A stretch of 64,000 bases of DNA, taken from Pipra filicauda (lineage: Eukaryota > Chordata > Aves > Passeriformes > Pipridae). Shown here one piece after another: positions 22,235-37,200 of this stretch. Where the stretch lies: the NCBI RefSeq assembly GCF_003945595.2, contig NW_024105098.1, forward strand, positions 2,453,043 to 2,517,042, in the 5' to 3' direction. The position numbers and the translations under genes were made by a program. The notes under the pieces were generated by a model. That model did no database searches. It had not been told where the DNA came from and was given only the letters and a program-made list of their open reading frames with translations. Position 1 is the first letter of the stretch. Every line of letters begins with the position of its first letter.

Positions 22235-25200
22235 GTGCGTATGCAACTGTACACAGCAGTCATTCAAAAGGATTTAAGTATTAACCTTCCCTCCTGTTCA
22301 GAATAAATCCTCAGGTTTCAGTGTGCAGTAGCCTTCACCTGGTGCAGAAGCAAAGTCACTGCCTGAGCTGGCTTTGCAATAAGCCCTGGACAGGTATTAT
22401 GTTAGCAATTTAGTTTTACATCTTCCTGAAAACCTTCCACCTCGTTTGTTTTGGGTTTTTTTGTTGTTTTTTTTTTCTGGTTGTTTTAAACCCTTCTTGT
22501 GAATAAATATTTATTTTGTAGCAGCCGTGCAAGGTTAATGAGATGTGACTTTGTTATCTGTTTTTATTGAAAACATCTGATTATTTCCTGCTCATATTGA
22601 AACTGCAGAGTCCCATTCAGCTCTGAGGAATCCTTAATGCTCTGTCTGAGGTGAAAGGATGTAGACTTTTCGATCCCCGAGAGAGACTGTAGTGACAATA
22701 ATGGAACAAAATGTTTTCTGTGTTAAACAGGCGTGAAGCAAAAGTCACTGATGCTGTTTTCCCAGTCATCCTTGAGAATGTGACTCAGATTTATTTGATA
22801 CTGTATCTTCTTCAGAGAACTGGTTGCAAAAATCAAGTTTAGACTTAGCTACATGTTAGCAGATGCTGTGAAGGAAATGTTCCTGCTCTGCATAATAGCT
22901 GCTAATTTTTTGTTAACTCGCAGGACAGGGTGAGCTTCAAATATGACTGATTTTGGCTCCTTTAAGAAGTATTTCTTTCCCTATAGAAAAACTGCCAAGT
23001 TTTGCAGTGTGCACCCGCACAGGGAGAGCAGAGAAATTTCTATCCCTTAACCTATTGATTTCCATTTCTTTTCAGTTCTCCCTGTTTGACAAGCAAATTA
23101 AAGGGGTAAAGATCATTATGGAGTTCACCACCCTCTAGGGCTGTGTCTGGCAAGCCTTAATATTGTCCCTGGCCTAGCAGCTTGGGAAGTTTTAGAGGAG
23201 TTACTGGAATTGGCTTCAATAATTACTGCACCAAATTAGAAGTCTGGGCGTTGCTAGGGCACATGTGCTCCCTGATGGATTGCGAGGGTTGGATTCTTCA
23301 TTATCATGTTGTCATCCAGCCCCCTCTGCTTCGAGGTTTGTCTGCATTTGTGATAAACTTCTGTTTTCAGGAGCTGAAAGCTCTGCTGTAAGATTCCTCT
23401 GGTGACTGAAGCTTGGTCTAAAATGCCTCTGCCTGGAGAGCAGTTAAGGCGAATACAAAATATGAATTAAACATGCTTTGGTTTACTTAGATAATGCATA
23501 GTCCTGGGGCAAAGGGACGAATGCCCAAGTGATGTGGCTTAGGGGGCATGGGTGGTATTGGGTCTAGGGTTGTACTTGATGGTCTTGGAGGTCTTTTCCA
23601 ACCCTAATGATTCTGTGATTCTGTTTCTCTGCAAGCTGATTTGCAAAGAGTTCAAAGCCCTGCGTGTGCACGGTTGGTGCCTTGGTGCAAGTCAGTGTGT
23701 TCTCTGCCTTTGTTGGTTTGGGACCCGAGTCCCCTGTTGGGTGATGCTGCTTTTACCTCCAGGCTCCTTCCCTTCCAGCGGCGGGTTCCTGACCTCCTGC
23801 GAGGCCGAGCTGCAGGAGCTGATGAAGCAGATCGACATCATGGTGGCTCACAAGAAATCTGAGTGGGAAGGGCAGACACAGGCTTTGGAAGCTTGCCTGA
23901 GTGCTCGGGAGAAAGAGCTTTCCTCTGCCAGGGCTGCTCTGCAGGAAAAACAGAAGGAGGTACCTCCATTTCATACTGTTTTCTGTTTGGAGACAACCAG
24001 TGTGTTTCACCTGTTAGAATCAGGAAATTAGGAATAGAATTTACAGAGGGGCCTGTTGGAACAAGATGTCCAGTTCATAATTCCGTCGAAGTCAAATGAT
24101 CAACTCCTCAAGGGCTGGTGGAATTCACAGATTGAATGCTCAGTTTCTAGACAGAACCCAGAGATGCTGTAGCAGCAATGGACAGCCCAGCAACCTGCAG
24201 TCATTGGTAAAAAACCCCCCAATTTCCTACCGTAAACTACACTAAGATAGTGCTGGGAGATTCTCCAAGGGCTGTTTTGTGCAGCTCAGGTTTTGTGGTC
24301 TTTAATTAAAGGCCTGGGGGAAGTGCAAAAAATTTCTGTATTGGTGGAGAAGTATCAGTAAGTGAAATTTTTGCACAAGATGTGGGCCATAAACTGCAGT
24401 TGAGCCACAGGATTTTCATTTGCAGGAGTGGTGATTTTTATCATATAGGTTATCATTGTTATTATCAATTGTGTTTTCTCAAAACACTTGAAATATTTCT
24501 TACCCTGAAAAAGTGAACATGGATTTCAAGACTGAACTGTAAAGTTTGGTTAAGTCACTACTGGAGTATATTCATGCTTTTGGTTTAGTCATGTGAGTTT
24601 TCTGTGGGGATTTCTTTTAATTTCACTTTGTCCTTTGGACCTGCAGTTATAAATGTGGGTACCCTGGGAGAAAAAAGGACAAAACTGAGTCACAGGAGCA
24701 GTTGAATCAGTGTAAGGGAGGTCTTCTCTGCATTTCAAAGCCCAAATTATTTCTTTCTCCCTCATCATTTGGAATTTCTTTTTTACCTGAGCATAGTTAG
24801 ATAATGACAGGGCCAATCTCTCTCGGTAGGTAGCTTGAAATTGTAATGCATATTTGTGAAGAATTTGATGAAAATACTGATAGAAGTAGCCTTTTTGGCA
24901 CAAGCCAAACCTGTCAGCTTCATCCCCAAAACTGAAAGCCAGAAACTGGCTCAAATAAAGAGAGCAGAACTGAAGCAGTTCTGGCCCCAGCCTACCAAAG
25001 ACTTAGGCATAGATTTAATCTGATTCATAGTGAGGGACCCCATTGAAACATCCTAGTACTTACTAACCTAAAGTCTACTTCCACTGCTGTATTTATTTGC
25101 TTTTTAACTCTTGGTTCAGGTTGGCCTTTTGCGGCGCCGGGTCGAAGAGGTGGAAAAATCCAAGCAGGACATGGCTAGAGAGTATGAACAACAGCTGAAG

Positions 25201-28200
25201 ACGTTCCAAGAGGAGGTGAGTTGCAAAAAGAGAGGTTTGGTTTTTAGTTCCCACTTGATGTACAGTGCAACAGGTGAAATACTTTGCATCATGGCTTTTG
25301 TTTAAATGCTGTGGTTTTAAACCTCCCCGTTCTCTCAGTGTTTATGTGCTTGCAAAAAAAAGAGCATTGAACGTAGACAAAGCGACGTTTTTGTGGTTCA
25401 CTTGGCCAGTTGTTTGTGCTTCAGAGGAACTTGGTGATGAACAGAGAACTGCTGGAGTAGAAATGTGGAGTAGATGTTTTCATGTGCTGGAGATCTGCAG
25501 AAGTTTACTGCAAAAATGACCTGTGTCTGCCCATCCCAGTCACCACAGTGCTGGTTCTGGAGCTGCCGTGGGTACAAGGCAGCAGCAGTTTGCTCTTTCA
25601 GCATTTCTGAAATTCAGAAAGGGTGGAAGTGTAACTGCCTGGCTTGTGTGAGATCAAGAAATAACAGTGGTGTGTAGTCTCATCTTTTTGCCTCTATTTG
25701 AGTCTGATGATGTTGGTAAGGATTTTGTCCTCTCAAGGCACATTAGTCTTAATACACATAATAAAAACTAAGTATACTCAGAAAATACTGTTTGACAATA
25801 ATTTCGGAACCTTCAACTCCCGCTCACCGCAAGGTGGTAGCTGTGCTGCGGGTGGTGTAACAGCATTCCAGGTTTAGGGCTGAACTCTTTGCCTGTCTCC
25901 ACTTGCTTGCCAGTGGCAGGGAGTTAACTGGCCTGAGCAGCTCGGAGAGCACTGACCTGTTTTCTCTGGAGGGTTGGGCCTGGTTCCTGCTCACTCTAAG
26001 CCATAAGTGAAATTAATTTGGTAGTCTCTGCTCTGACGACAGAAGGCATCTGTCCTCATTTAAAACACCTCACTGTTCCATATGACTAACAGTCTTCATT
26101 CACTGGCTGCTCCCACTGGAATTGTGCATAGGCTGCAAAGCAAAGCTGAGGTACGCTGGCAGCTCTGCCTAAATTGCTAAGGCTGAAATACAGAGTGTGT
26201 TGTGGCCTAAATTGCAGTGTGTGGGTGTTTTACCCACACAGTATTAATGCTGATGACGTTGAGCTCCAATATTCCTCAGTCTTCTGTTCTTAGTACTGTT
26301 TGGGGAAATTATTTCTGTCTCTGTTTACCACCATTTGCAGTGCAATTACAGGTACAGTGTCTAACTCACTGAGACTGTAGAAAGAATAAACCTCTTATCT
26401 CCTGATGTGTTTGGCAAAAGATGTTGGTATTAACTTTAAGCCTGTACATCTGTCTGTTCCCGTTGAACACACCGAAGTACTGAATGCATTATGTCTTCAA
26501 TCAAATATTTATTCTTCTCGTGGTCCTTCTGTTCATCCATGGGCGTAGCTTTCTCCATCAGTAAAATGGGAATGATACCTTCTGAAATTCCTGTGGCTAT
26601 TTGGAAACTTTTTATTTAATAGTTGAGTAGAGGGGAGATCATCGGATGGAAAACTCTCTTCCAGTTGCAAGTGATTATTTGCACAGAGGGTCATTTAAAT
26701 GTCAAGAGTTTTTTCCTCATTCCTGCTCCTGATATGACTCCAGCATCCTAGCAGCGGGCGTAGGAGTGATATTTTCTGTTGGCATTCTCCTCTCATTGTG
26801 AAATACATGGTGTATCTAAGCAGAAAATGACAGATGAAGTGGTGTTGTTATTATGGGTAATGGCAATTCTCAAATCTTCCTTCTCCCAGTAAGTGGGAGA
26901 GTTCCAGTTCCCACCTGTGCTGCACAAGTGTATTTTATCCACCCAGGAATCTGTCGCTGGGTGTGGTGTGGTGGGTGTGCTCCTCTGTGGGAGGAGATCA
27001 GCCACAGGTCCTGCCGGCTCTTCCTGTGGCTGGGAGCCACCTGTAGAGAGAGGGATGTGCTCTTGCTGCATTGACAGCTACATGTTAACCTCCATCTTAT
27101 CATTTTAGTCATGCTTTAATCGTGGTAAGACAGAGGTTTAATTAAAGCTGCCGATGTCACGACTTCAGTGGCATCTTGCTCCTCTCACACTGCTCGGCCT
27201 GTTTTGCAATGCTGTTGGTATAATAGGCTCATTATCCCAATGGAAGCCTTCGCTTGTGAGGCCTTGATGAGGGGATTGTTTGTGTGAACTGTTCTGTGTG
27301 CCTTCTCTCAAAGGGCTCTGTAATTTCTGCCTTGGGGCCTTGAGCAAAGCTGTCTCTCTCACTGTCTCCTCGCAGTTGTCCCGGCTGAGGAGGAGCTATG
27401 AGAAGCTGCAGAAGAAAAAAGCAAGAGGAGGCAGAGGAGATGCTAACAAGGGACAAGAAGGAGATGAGTTTGAATTGAGCAGACTGACCAGGAAGCTGGA
27501 GGTATGTGATGAAAAAGCAAGTGCTGACCAGTTTGTATGTATTAACTGACTTACTGGTGACTGAGTTGTCAACTAGGAAGAGGACTGTGAATCCTGTTTA
27601 AGGAGTACTCTTCATCAACTCTCCAGGTGTAGCTCTTCTCAACTGCTTCTGTAATAAAGGCAATTTCCTGCACTGGAGCCTCTGAGTACACAGGATAAAC
27701 CTTGATGTTGTTCTTAGACTAAATGGAAGGAAGAAGGTGCTGAAAGAATAATAAATTATGTGAATGGAATGAGTTCCAGTGTGGGGAGGTTGTATTCTCA
27801 CTTTTTTTGAGGAGGAGGGAGCTACATGTCAAACTTCTTCTCAGCCCTCTCTTGTCTTTTAATCTTTCTGCTCTGCTTAGCTCAACCCCACTCAGTTTTC
27901 TCCTCCTGTACCCCAAAGATGTGGTAACACACACACCTGCCTGACACAGTGCCCAGTTTCTGGGGCAGAGATTAGCATTCAAGTTCTGTACTTCATTCTT
28001 GTCATCTCAGTGATTTCAATAGCAGCATGTTCTGGAAGCTGAAGCCAGTCTGAATTGTTAAACCCCTGACAGCAAACCCATGAAACCAGCCACGAATCTG
28101 TTGGCACTTAACATTTGTAAACAGCAATAATTGACACTGACGTTTTACCTCGGGAGGGGAGGGAATGCAGCGAGCACAGTGTGTGAGGGTTCTGTGCTGC

Positions 28201-31200
28201 TGAGCCGGTGCATCAGGTGACTGGCTAATGGTTTCCCTGCTGTGGGGAAAGGTGTGTGAGGATACGGTGGGAGAGAAGGCAAATGTGGATGTGAACTGGA
28301 AGGGGATGTGCTGCCCCTGCTGTCCTTGCAGGAGTTCCGACAGAAATCGCTCGAGTGGGAGAAGCAGCGCCTGCGGTACCAGCAGCAGGTGGCATCGCTG
28401 GAGGCTCAGCGCAAGGCTCTGGCAGAGCACTCCGAGCTCGTGCAGGTACAATTAACGTGCCCAAAGTTTCTGTTTTGTTTGTGCCAGCGGGTGGGAGGGA
28501 GGGAGGGAGGGAGGGAGAGGCTGATGAAATCTCCCAGGCTTCCATCCAGTTCAGGTTGCCATTGAAGTGACTTTTAATGTCCCGGTGGAATAAGGTTTAC
28601 TTGTACAAGTGCTGTATGGAAAAAAGATCTGGAGTCTGTCAGCAGAGATTAGATAAACCTTGTGCAACTCTCCCTGACACCCCTCTGGTTAGCAGAGAAG
28701 ACAGTAGGATGCATCTTTCCCTGGGAGGCAGAGACCACAGCATATGATACTTTAAAATAGCTGTTACATCATGTTATCTAGTTGAAAGCTGTGTACCTGC
28801 CAGCAGCTAAATATGTGCCTTGTGGGTCCAGCTCAGAGGGTGCTGCTGGAAAATATTCTTTCCCTACAACAGAGGCTTTAACAAAGTACTGAACTAACAG
28901 CATTTTTCAGCCCCCCTCCTTTTTTTTTTTTTTTTTTGCAGTCTCCTAAGGCAAGGCTGCTGTTCCTGCAAAGCTGATGGCTCAGGGAGGTAGTGGTGCT
29001 GCAGCAGAGCGAGATGAATTGACCTAGAGCACAGCTGTGAAGTCACACTGACACAATCACAGCAGACACTGATAAGAAGCTCTTGCTGGGGACTTTGCAC
29101 TTAATGGGCTCCTGAGTTGCTCTTGAGTGGAAGCTCCTGCAAGGAGGGAGTCTGTGATGACAGGACTGAAGCTGGCTCTGACAGGGCCTTTGTGAGAGGC
29201 TGACACCAGTAGATCTGCAAATGCAGAGAGAGTCCTTGAGCAGAAGGTCTCGCTGCTCTGCTGTCTGTGTGTCGTTGATGGCTCAATTGTCTGAGCACAG
29301 ATGTGTCCTTGGAGCGCGGGCTGGGACGCCGGGGCTCAGAGTTGCTCTTCCTGTGGTGCAGCAGAAAAACAGGAATTTGGGGAGGTTTTCCCGAAGCGGC
29401 GTAGGTGACTTAGGTACTGTGAACAGACTGCCTGGATCCTCAACTGCCTTGAAAAGCCCAGCATGGAAGGGCTACATTTTTGCCTTTGATGTTTCTGTAT
29501 GTTTTGTGTGCTTGGTTGTCTTGCTGGCACAAAGTCGTGCTGAGATCCATGACCATGGAGTACTTCCCCTCTCTCCTTTAATCTGGCTTCCCCTCATCCC
29601 TTGCAGAGCAGCTTAGGGAAGCCTGGCATTCTTCTGCAGTTCTGAGCATCTTCTGTAACACCTGCAGCCTTAAAATCAGCAGGTGAAACCTGGAATTCTG
29701 TGCTGGCCTGCTGGCCTGTGGATGAAAATAAGAGACAGCTTAAATGTTTTCTTAATGCAGAAATAAATATTCAGGCAGTCTGGTACTTTGGTTTCTCGGG
29801 TGCAGAAAGGCTGTGCTTTACTCTTGCCCCTCCTGATTACCTTTTCTGTCATGACTATTCAATTAATAATGAAAGACTGTGATCAAAATTATACCATAGT
29901 CTTGCAAATGCACAGTTCCTATAGTATTCTAAGTTATGAGGCATTATGTGCCAGGCAATAAACCAAGGTACGTGGTGATTCTCAAGCTGGCAGGAATTGC
30001 TACTCTTAGAAATTGGGAGTATAAGACTACTCGAATATTTTGTTTCAGCCTTTAAAAATTCAAAGGTTCTATATGAAAAGGGAATATATGAAATGAATGT
30101 TCGTAGAAGCTTATGTGAGAGCTGGCTTGTTAAATTTCACCAGCTAGCTGTGTGGAAAGAAATGCTATGAAATAAGGTATTGTGCCTATAAATGATAGAG
30201 CATGTATTGTCTGCTAGTCATAGGTTCCTTGCAACTTTTTTGTCTACATTAAAACAATGAAACATTCAAAGTGAGCATTCTCCCAGGCTGCTGGAACCAC
30301 GTATTTAGTGCAGAGAGCAGAGCAAATTGGCTGTTACCCAGTTTGGTTTTGGGGCTGTTTGGTGGTTGTGGGTTTTCCATTGTGCACCCAGAGCTGCTTT
30401 CTGTCCTGGTGTGGAATTAACAGGGATTAACGGTTGGGTAACCTCTGGTTTGTGCATGGTACTTACAAACCTCCTCACCTGCAGCCGTTTGTCCTGGTCT
30501 AGCCTTGGGTTCATGAGCCAAAAACAGCAGGTGGCTTTGTTCTTAGTTCATACTCGTGCAGCTGGAGCGCTTTGAGATCCTCATTTCTCAGATTCTCTTT
30601 GAACCCCTTTTGGAATCAGAGGGCCCCTTCTTTTTTTCATTTTCTTATTTTTATTCTGTTTGCCTTCAGAAGTGTTACCCATGGTGTAACCCTGGGGCAG
30701 CGCTTTCCCTGCTTCCCTGGAAGGTCACGTTGCGTACTTTAGAATGTGGCTCAGTACACCAAGAAATCAGTAGTTGTGTTGAATGTGGTTTGCTACACTG
30801 TGTTTTCTGTGATTTACCTTTAATGCACACCAACTGCTGTTGGCAGACCCAGCTTGCCAATCGGAAGCAGATCCTGGACTCGGTGGAGCTGGCCAGCCGC
30901 TCGGAAATCCAGCACTTAACCAGCAAGCTGGAGAGGGCCAATGACACCATCAGTGCCAACGAGCTGGAGGTGGAGAGGCTGAACATGAGAGTGGATGACC
31001 TGAGCGAGAACAACCACCAGATTCTGGCAGATCAGCAGAGAGTGCAAGAGGAATTAAGGCAGTCCAAGAAAATGGTAGAGGTCAGTGGAGGAGCTGTTAT
31101 GAAACTGGGTCTAAAGCAGTGCTGGTGAGAAGTAGTGGGAAGGCTTTTAATCCCAGAGCTTTCGTCTCTTTCTAGAGCCTTTGTAAAGTTCCTGATTGGC

Positions 31201-34200
31201 CTCAAAACTGATCTTGTACCCCTGTGCTGCTCTGCAGTATTTCCAAAGGTCCTAAAAAATTACAGCAAACAGATTTGGTCCACCTTGCAACAGTCATTCC
31301 TTCTCCCTCCTGTGCAGGTGCTGCAGGATGAGAAGAGGGAACTGAAAGCCACCTTGCAGTCTCAAGAGGATTTCATTGACAGCTCCAAGCTGCAGCAGGA
31401 ACAGTTACAGAAAGAGCTGGCCAGGATGACTGAAACTCTTCACACAAAGGAATTCCTCATCAGGTAGCATCTGGACCTCACTGGTACTTAGGCTCTTGAA
31501 TCCAGATCTACGTTCCGGGTTCTCCCTGGAATGAGGACAGTAGCAGCATTTTCACGCAGCTGGATCTGTGTTGGTTGTGTCTAGAGTGGTGTGCTGTAGT
31601 TTCTCACAAGTGCTGCCTTGCAGTGTTTGCCAAATTACATTGCTCTTGAAATCAGCTGATGATCAGTGAAGAGTGTGGAAGGAACCCGATTTCCCCTCAG
31701 CTGGGTTTCTGGAGGCAGCACAGGGCTTTTGAAGTTGTTTTCCTCAGGCATTTTCAGTCAAGTGCTGGAGGCTGTTCAGGGTTGATAACGTGCTTATTAA
31801 CATAACTGAAAGTTCTCTCTGATTTAATGATGTCAGACTGGGGCCTTGGTGAGGTAACTACATCTGTGACAAAATCATCTTGGCCTTCCCCTTCTGCACT
31901 GCCAACGTGCAGAAGCTGTCGGGTTCTGGTGGCTGTGTCAGAAGGCTTGGGTGTTGCTCACCTACCAGCCAGACTGTGTCTGTCAGGAAGGCCAACATCA
32001 AACTAAAATGTAGTCTTTTTCAGTCAGCATGAACTCAGGCAGGGGCTGTCACCCAGCTGTGTGTTTGCTTCCTCACCTGCTGCTGGGCTCTGTATTTTTG
32101 CAGAGAATTCCAAGAAAACAGTGGTCGTGTTCCCTGTATCAGCAAACTCAGATGTGATGTTTCTGTGCTGAGACTGAAGTTGAGGTTTCTCCTTAGGGCC
32201 CTGGAGGAACGCTTGCAAGGGAAGCAGTTGTCCTCTCCAGAGCTGGAGCACGTGCTGCTGCAGCTGGATGCTGCCCAAAAGAAGGAACAGCACTTGCAGT
32301 CGGAGGTGACTCGTCTGGAGAACAGGTAGCCCACTGCTTGCTCCCCCTGGAAGTGCAATTAATCTTGAATAATAATACAGCACCTAATTGTATTCATCGA
32401 GTTAACCGGTCCCACTGATTTTTGTAGGCTTGTTTTAAATATCAAAGGGCTAAAGAAATCAAGTGCTATTCATTCTGCAGTGTAATAGTGAGACTGTTTT
32501 GCTAATTGGTTGGCTGCTTTTCACTGCACACTGTGGGTGTTCTCAGTGTTCCAGCTTGCTTAGGCTGAGCACCTTCCCACTAATAGGTTAAGGAGCCTTT
32601 GTTAGGCAGCTGGTAAGAACCAGATCGAGACTTTTCATGAGATAAGAGTTATAAACAGGTCTGCCCGGAGAGATTGTGGACTGCCCATTCCTGGAGGTGT
32701 TCAACACCAGGCTGGGTGGGGGTTGGAGCAACAACCAGGTCTCATGGAAGGTGTCCCTGCCCTTGGCAGGGGGATGGAACGAGATGAGCTTTGAGGTCCC
32801 TCCCAACCCAAACCATCCTGTGATTCTGTGATTCCTTTCTGAGTTTGTGGTTTTCAGATTCATGTTTGCATGGGAAGTTTGTAATCTTAGTATGGTAAAG
32901 GAATAAACAAGAAACAGCTATCATCTGTTAGGTTGGCTTCCTGATCTCTTTTGAAATGATTTTGGAAGGCAAACCCAAAGGATTGGTAAGGAGCTTTGGG
33001 TTGAGTCCTGTTTCTATTGCGATGGATGTAAGAGACTGCTTGGAAGATCAGAGTTTCTCTGTGACCATTTCCCCCTCCTTGGGGTATTCTAATCTGTCCT
33101 TTTACATTTTCACCCAGCCTGGTGTCTTCAAATGCCAGGTGTGTGCAGCTGAGGGAGGAGCTGGGTGAGAATATCAAAGAGCTGCAGTCCATGGTAGACC
33201 ACCAGACTGAGTCAAAGGCAGAGATTAAAAAGGTAACGTGACTTTGTTCCTGGGGGTTGGGAAGGCACTGGAGGAGTGAGCTGATCCCACGTGTGCCACG
33301 TGCACAGGCAGCACAGTTCCAAGGGGACCAAGGGCTGGGGTGCTGTGGAGGCAGGGATGTGCTGAAGGTAAGGAGCACACCTGACAGGAGGAGTTGAGAG
33401 GATGTGTTTGCAGGTGTCTGAACTTGGCTTTGTGAGCATCTCCCAGGCCTACCCTACATCTCACAATACTTCTGTACACTGTGAAAATACCTGAATTAGT
33501 GCTGGAGGGACAAATATGCCAAGAAATTAGGGTCTGGAATCACGAGTTTAAGCCTAATACAGGCTCCCAACAGGATGAAGAGCAGAGAGGGAATGAGTTT
33601 GCTGTGATATGTCCTATCACACTAGATACAGGGCTTCAAGTGTGTTCTAGTCCATATGTGAATTAGGGAGTTTGTTTCAGGCTTGGTACCTGGACGTGAA
33701 GTCAGGGGCTGGGAGGATGGAGCTGCTCACCTGCACGAGGGCCTCACCCCAGTGCTTGAGCACCCAAGGGGAACAAGCCCTCCACAAGGCTTGACTTTAA
33801 ATAATGGTCTGGATCAGCTGGTGTGAGAGCTTTCACTGCAGCCTGGTAGAGTGGAAACCTCATTGGACTTGAGTGAAAAACATCACTTGTGTGGAAATCC
33901 TTCATCCTTTATTCTGAATGTGTAGAGGTGCAGATCTTGCCAGAGATGTGTGCTTGGTTACACATCTAAACAGCCACACAGTAAATGAATCTCCCACAGG
34001 CTGCTGGGGAGGAGAGAGAGATTTATGATGGCTGTTTCTATTTTATATACTTGGGAGGCATCGAGGTGACATGGAGATAAATCACCATGTGTACAGTATT
34101 TACATGGCTAGGCAGAGATCATCTGGTTCAATTTTCTAAAATGCTTGTAATACTCAGAAAAATCCTACATGTTTGGGTGGTTAATATTTTTGACTAATGA

Positions 34201-37200
34201 AATGGAATCCTGGGGAAGAAATTGTGCTGCTGTTGTTCTTTTGTGTCACTGAATAAATATACAGTGTGCCTACCAGAATACTGTATGCAGTGCAGGTCTA
34301 CCACCTCAAAAAAGGATTGCATAAACCAAGATAAGGTATGGAAAAAGATGACCCAAAGGATGGAGTGTTTTTTATACAAGGAACAGCTGAATGGAATAGG
34401 ACTTAGCAAACTGGAAAAGAGATGAGATTGAACAGACTAAAAATAAAATCATGCCTGTCATGTGGAAAGTAAATAGGGAATGATTATTGTCTCATAATGC
34501 AGAGACTAGTGGTCATCACATGTAGTTATGAAAACAAAGAGATGTATTTTTACCCTGTGCATAGCTGGCTGGTGGAAGTTTGCCATGAGTAGCTCTAGTT
34601 GCTACAAGCTAATATCGATTCAGAAGACTTAGGACAAATTAATTCCTGGAAGAAAAATCTGGCTTGAGCTATTTAAAGTTGCCATCCTTAAATGGTATCT
34701 TTAAATATCTCAGGAAGGCAGAGTGGCAAATTGCAAGGTTATATTATCCAAGTGTTACTGTGCTTCCACAGTGATGGTGGACCTTTGGCTCTGTGGTGTT
34801 GGTCACCAAGGTCCAGTGGTGAGTTAAAGAGACTGTAATTTGATGAATTATGGATCTTCCAAAGTGCTTCACAGCATGTAACTCCTGTCCTGTCCCAGTT
34901 GGCAGTTTATGGTGTGGGAAAGGACTGGGATGAGGTGGCTTTCAATCAAGAAGGACAGACATGCACAGAGGGCTTGTTACACAGAGCCTTTTGTTTTCCA
35001 GTACTGAGATTTCACATTGTTGTGTGCGATACTTCGCTTTCTTTGCTGAAACATCTTCTAAAAGCTCATGGGTGGTGTGTGCATGTCTCCCTCCAGCTGA
35101 AAGAGCAGCTCTCTCACGCTGAACAAACACACAGCAGTGAGCTGGAAGGGATGAAAAGGGAGATCTCCAGGCTGACACAGGAGCTGCACCAGCGGGACAT
35201 CACCATTGCATCGGCAAGTGACTCCACGTCAGACCTGGAACAGCAGCTGAGGGCGGAGGTTGAAAGAGCAGAGAGGAAAGCAGCGGAGCACAGGGTAAAA
35301 AAGGCAGAACACTCTCATGCTGTCTCTTTAAGGGATCTGAAGGCTTGGAATACCATCCTGCTTTTTAGTTATGTTCATAGTTTCCTTCTCTCTTTAGCCT
35401 TTGAACAAAGAGTTTGAGACCTTTCTGATGGAATCTTCTAATCCGTGGTGTTCACTGGATCTGTCTTGCTGCTGCTTTTCAAACCAGTAACTGATAGTCC
35501 CACAGAATTCTTTGGAATCCCAAAGAATTCTTTGGAATCCCACAGAACTCACGCTGATTGGGCCTGGATGCATGACATCTTTGGAAGCTCAAGAAAATGA
35601 CTGTGCATGGTTATTTTTATGGCCTTCTCTGTAGGGTCCCTGCACAGCTAACGGCCCAAACCTTGCTCTGTGCTTGAATTTGAGGGTGGAAAATGCTTGG
35701 AGGGTGTCGTGGGTATGTGCTCTCTTCTTTTTCTAAGCTTGTTGTTTGCCCCTGTCTCCTCAGGTAGTTCTGGTCCAGCTGGAAACCTTGAGGTTGGAAA
35801 ACCGTCATCTCTCAGAGAAGCTGGAAAAAACCAAGTGTGGTGTGCTGGAGGTATGCATTGAGAACCAGGAAATGGGAAGGGGCTGGTGGTGTATGTTCCC
35901 ACCCTGGAGCAGTCAGAGTCTTTGCCCAGGCCTCTCAAAATGTGTGGTAGAGTTCAGTGAACTTAAAACCCGAGCAAAAGGGACAATTTGTGAGGAAAGA
36001 AGGTGCAGAAATAATGAGTGTTTGTTCAGCCAGAGAGTGGTGAGAAGAACTGCAGGAACAGCCGTCATCTGTTTCTTCTCCATGGGCTCTGGCCCATGGC
36101 TTGTAGTACATTTTATTACACTTCCATTTTATGCCAGTTTACCTCAAACCTCTCATTCTGAATCTGTGATGTCCTTTTGGCCTGTCCCAGAGCTGTAACT
36201 GCTCTGGTCCTTGAAATAACTGGGGAGAGAACATGTTCTCCCCTGGTGAGGAGCTGTTCAGCAGGGCTGGCCCTGGCAGTCCAAGGGCAGATTGCAGCCT
36301 GGGAATATGGGCTGGATGCCTTGGGATAGTGCACCAGGAAGGGGCCCTGTGGTGGGCTGCTGCTGCTGTGGCACTCCTGAGATTTGGTGAGGCCCTCTTG
36401 GCCAGAGGGGAGAAGGGGAGCCTGCATGGAAAAGGTGCAGCCTTGACAGGAATAATACCTTGGAGTTGGTTCATTTTAGTGGCTGCAATAAGGAAGAAAT
36501 GGTTGGTTTACAAGTTCTGTCTCACCTAAAGCAGAATGGATGCTTCCCAGGGGGCAAGGACTGGATTCAGACAGCTGACAACCTAATGGGAATATAGCAG
36601 AGCTTTTATCCTGTCAGATCTGTGGGAAGGAAATACTTTGCTCTACTATTAGTTTGGGGTGATTGTCAAATGTGCCAAGTTCTTGGGAGGGTGTTGAACA
36701 GAAGCTTGTGGCTGTTGAGATGGAGAAAAAGCAGAGCTTTCCAGAGGGCTGATATGAAACCGAATAACCTGAGGCCCATTACTTCTGCTTGAAAAGTTCC
36801 TGGTGTCTTTTGCCTGCGTGACTTCCCAAAAACTTGGTAGCAGGGTGCAAAGTAAGAAACCTGCTTTAAAAAAAAAAAAGCTCCACAGACCCATGAAACA
36901 GGAGCTGCTGATCTTGGCCAGGTGGTCCTAATGCACATTTGGAAAGTCCTTAGATACAGCCGTGATGACAATGAATGAAGCATCTAAATTTAATAGCACT
37001 GGCAAAAAGGAAGTGGGAAGAAGCAAGTTGTTCAGAGTTTCAAAAAGAAAGGCCAGGTTGAAATACAGGTGAACTATTCTTGGTCCTTATTTTCCTGTTT
37101 TCAAAAGCATTCAGTGGTGAGAGACTTGCTTTCCCAGGTGGATCAGCACAGCCTGTCTGGATGCAGACCCAGTGAGGCATATATAACTGATTTTCCCTCA

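Noticed and set aside
28920..28941. T18-GCAG acceptor-like site in CEP63 intron 5
   Set aside because: It looks like a strong acceptor, but the following sequence stops after 11 codons in the CEP63 frame and shows no conserved coding. Exons 5 and 6 join in phase without it.
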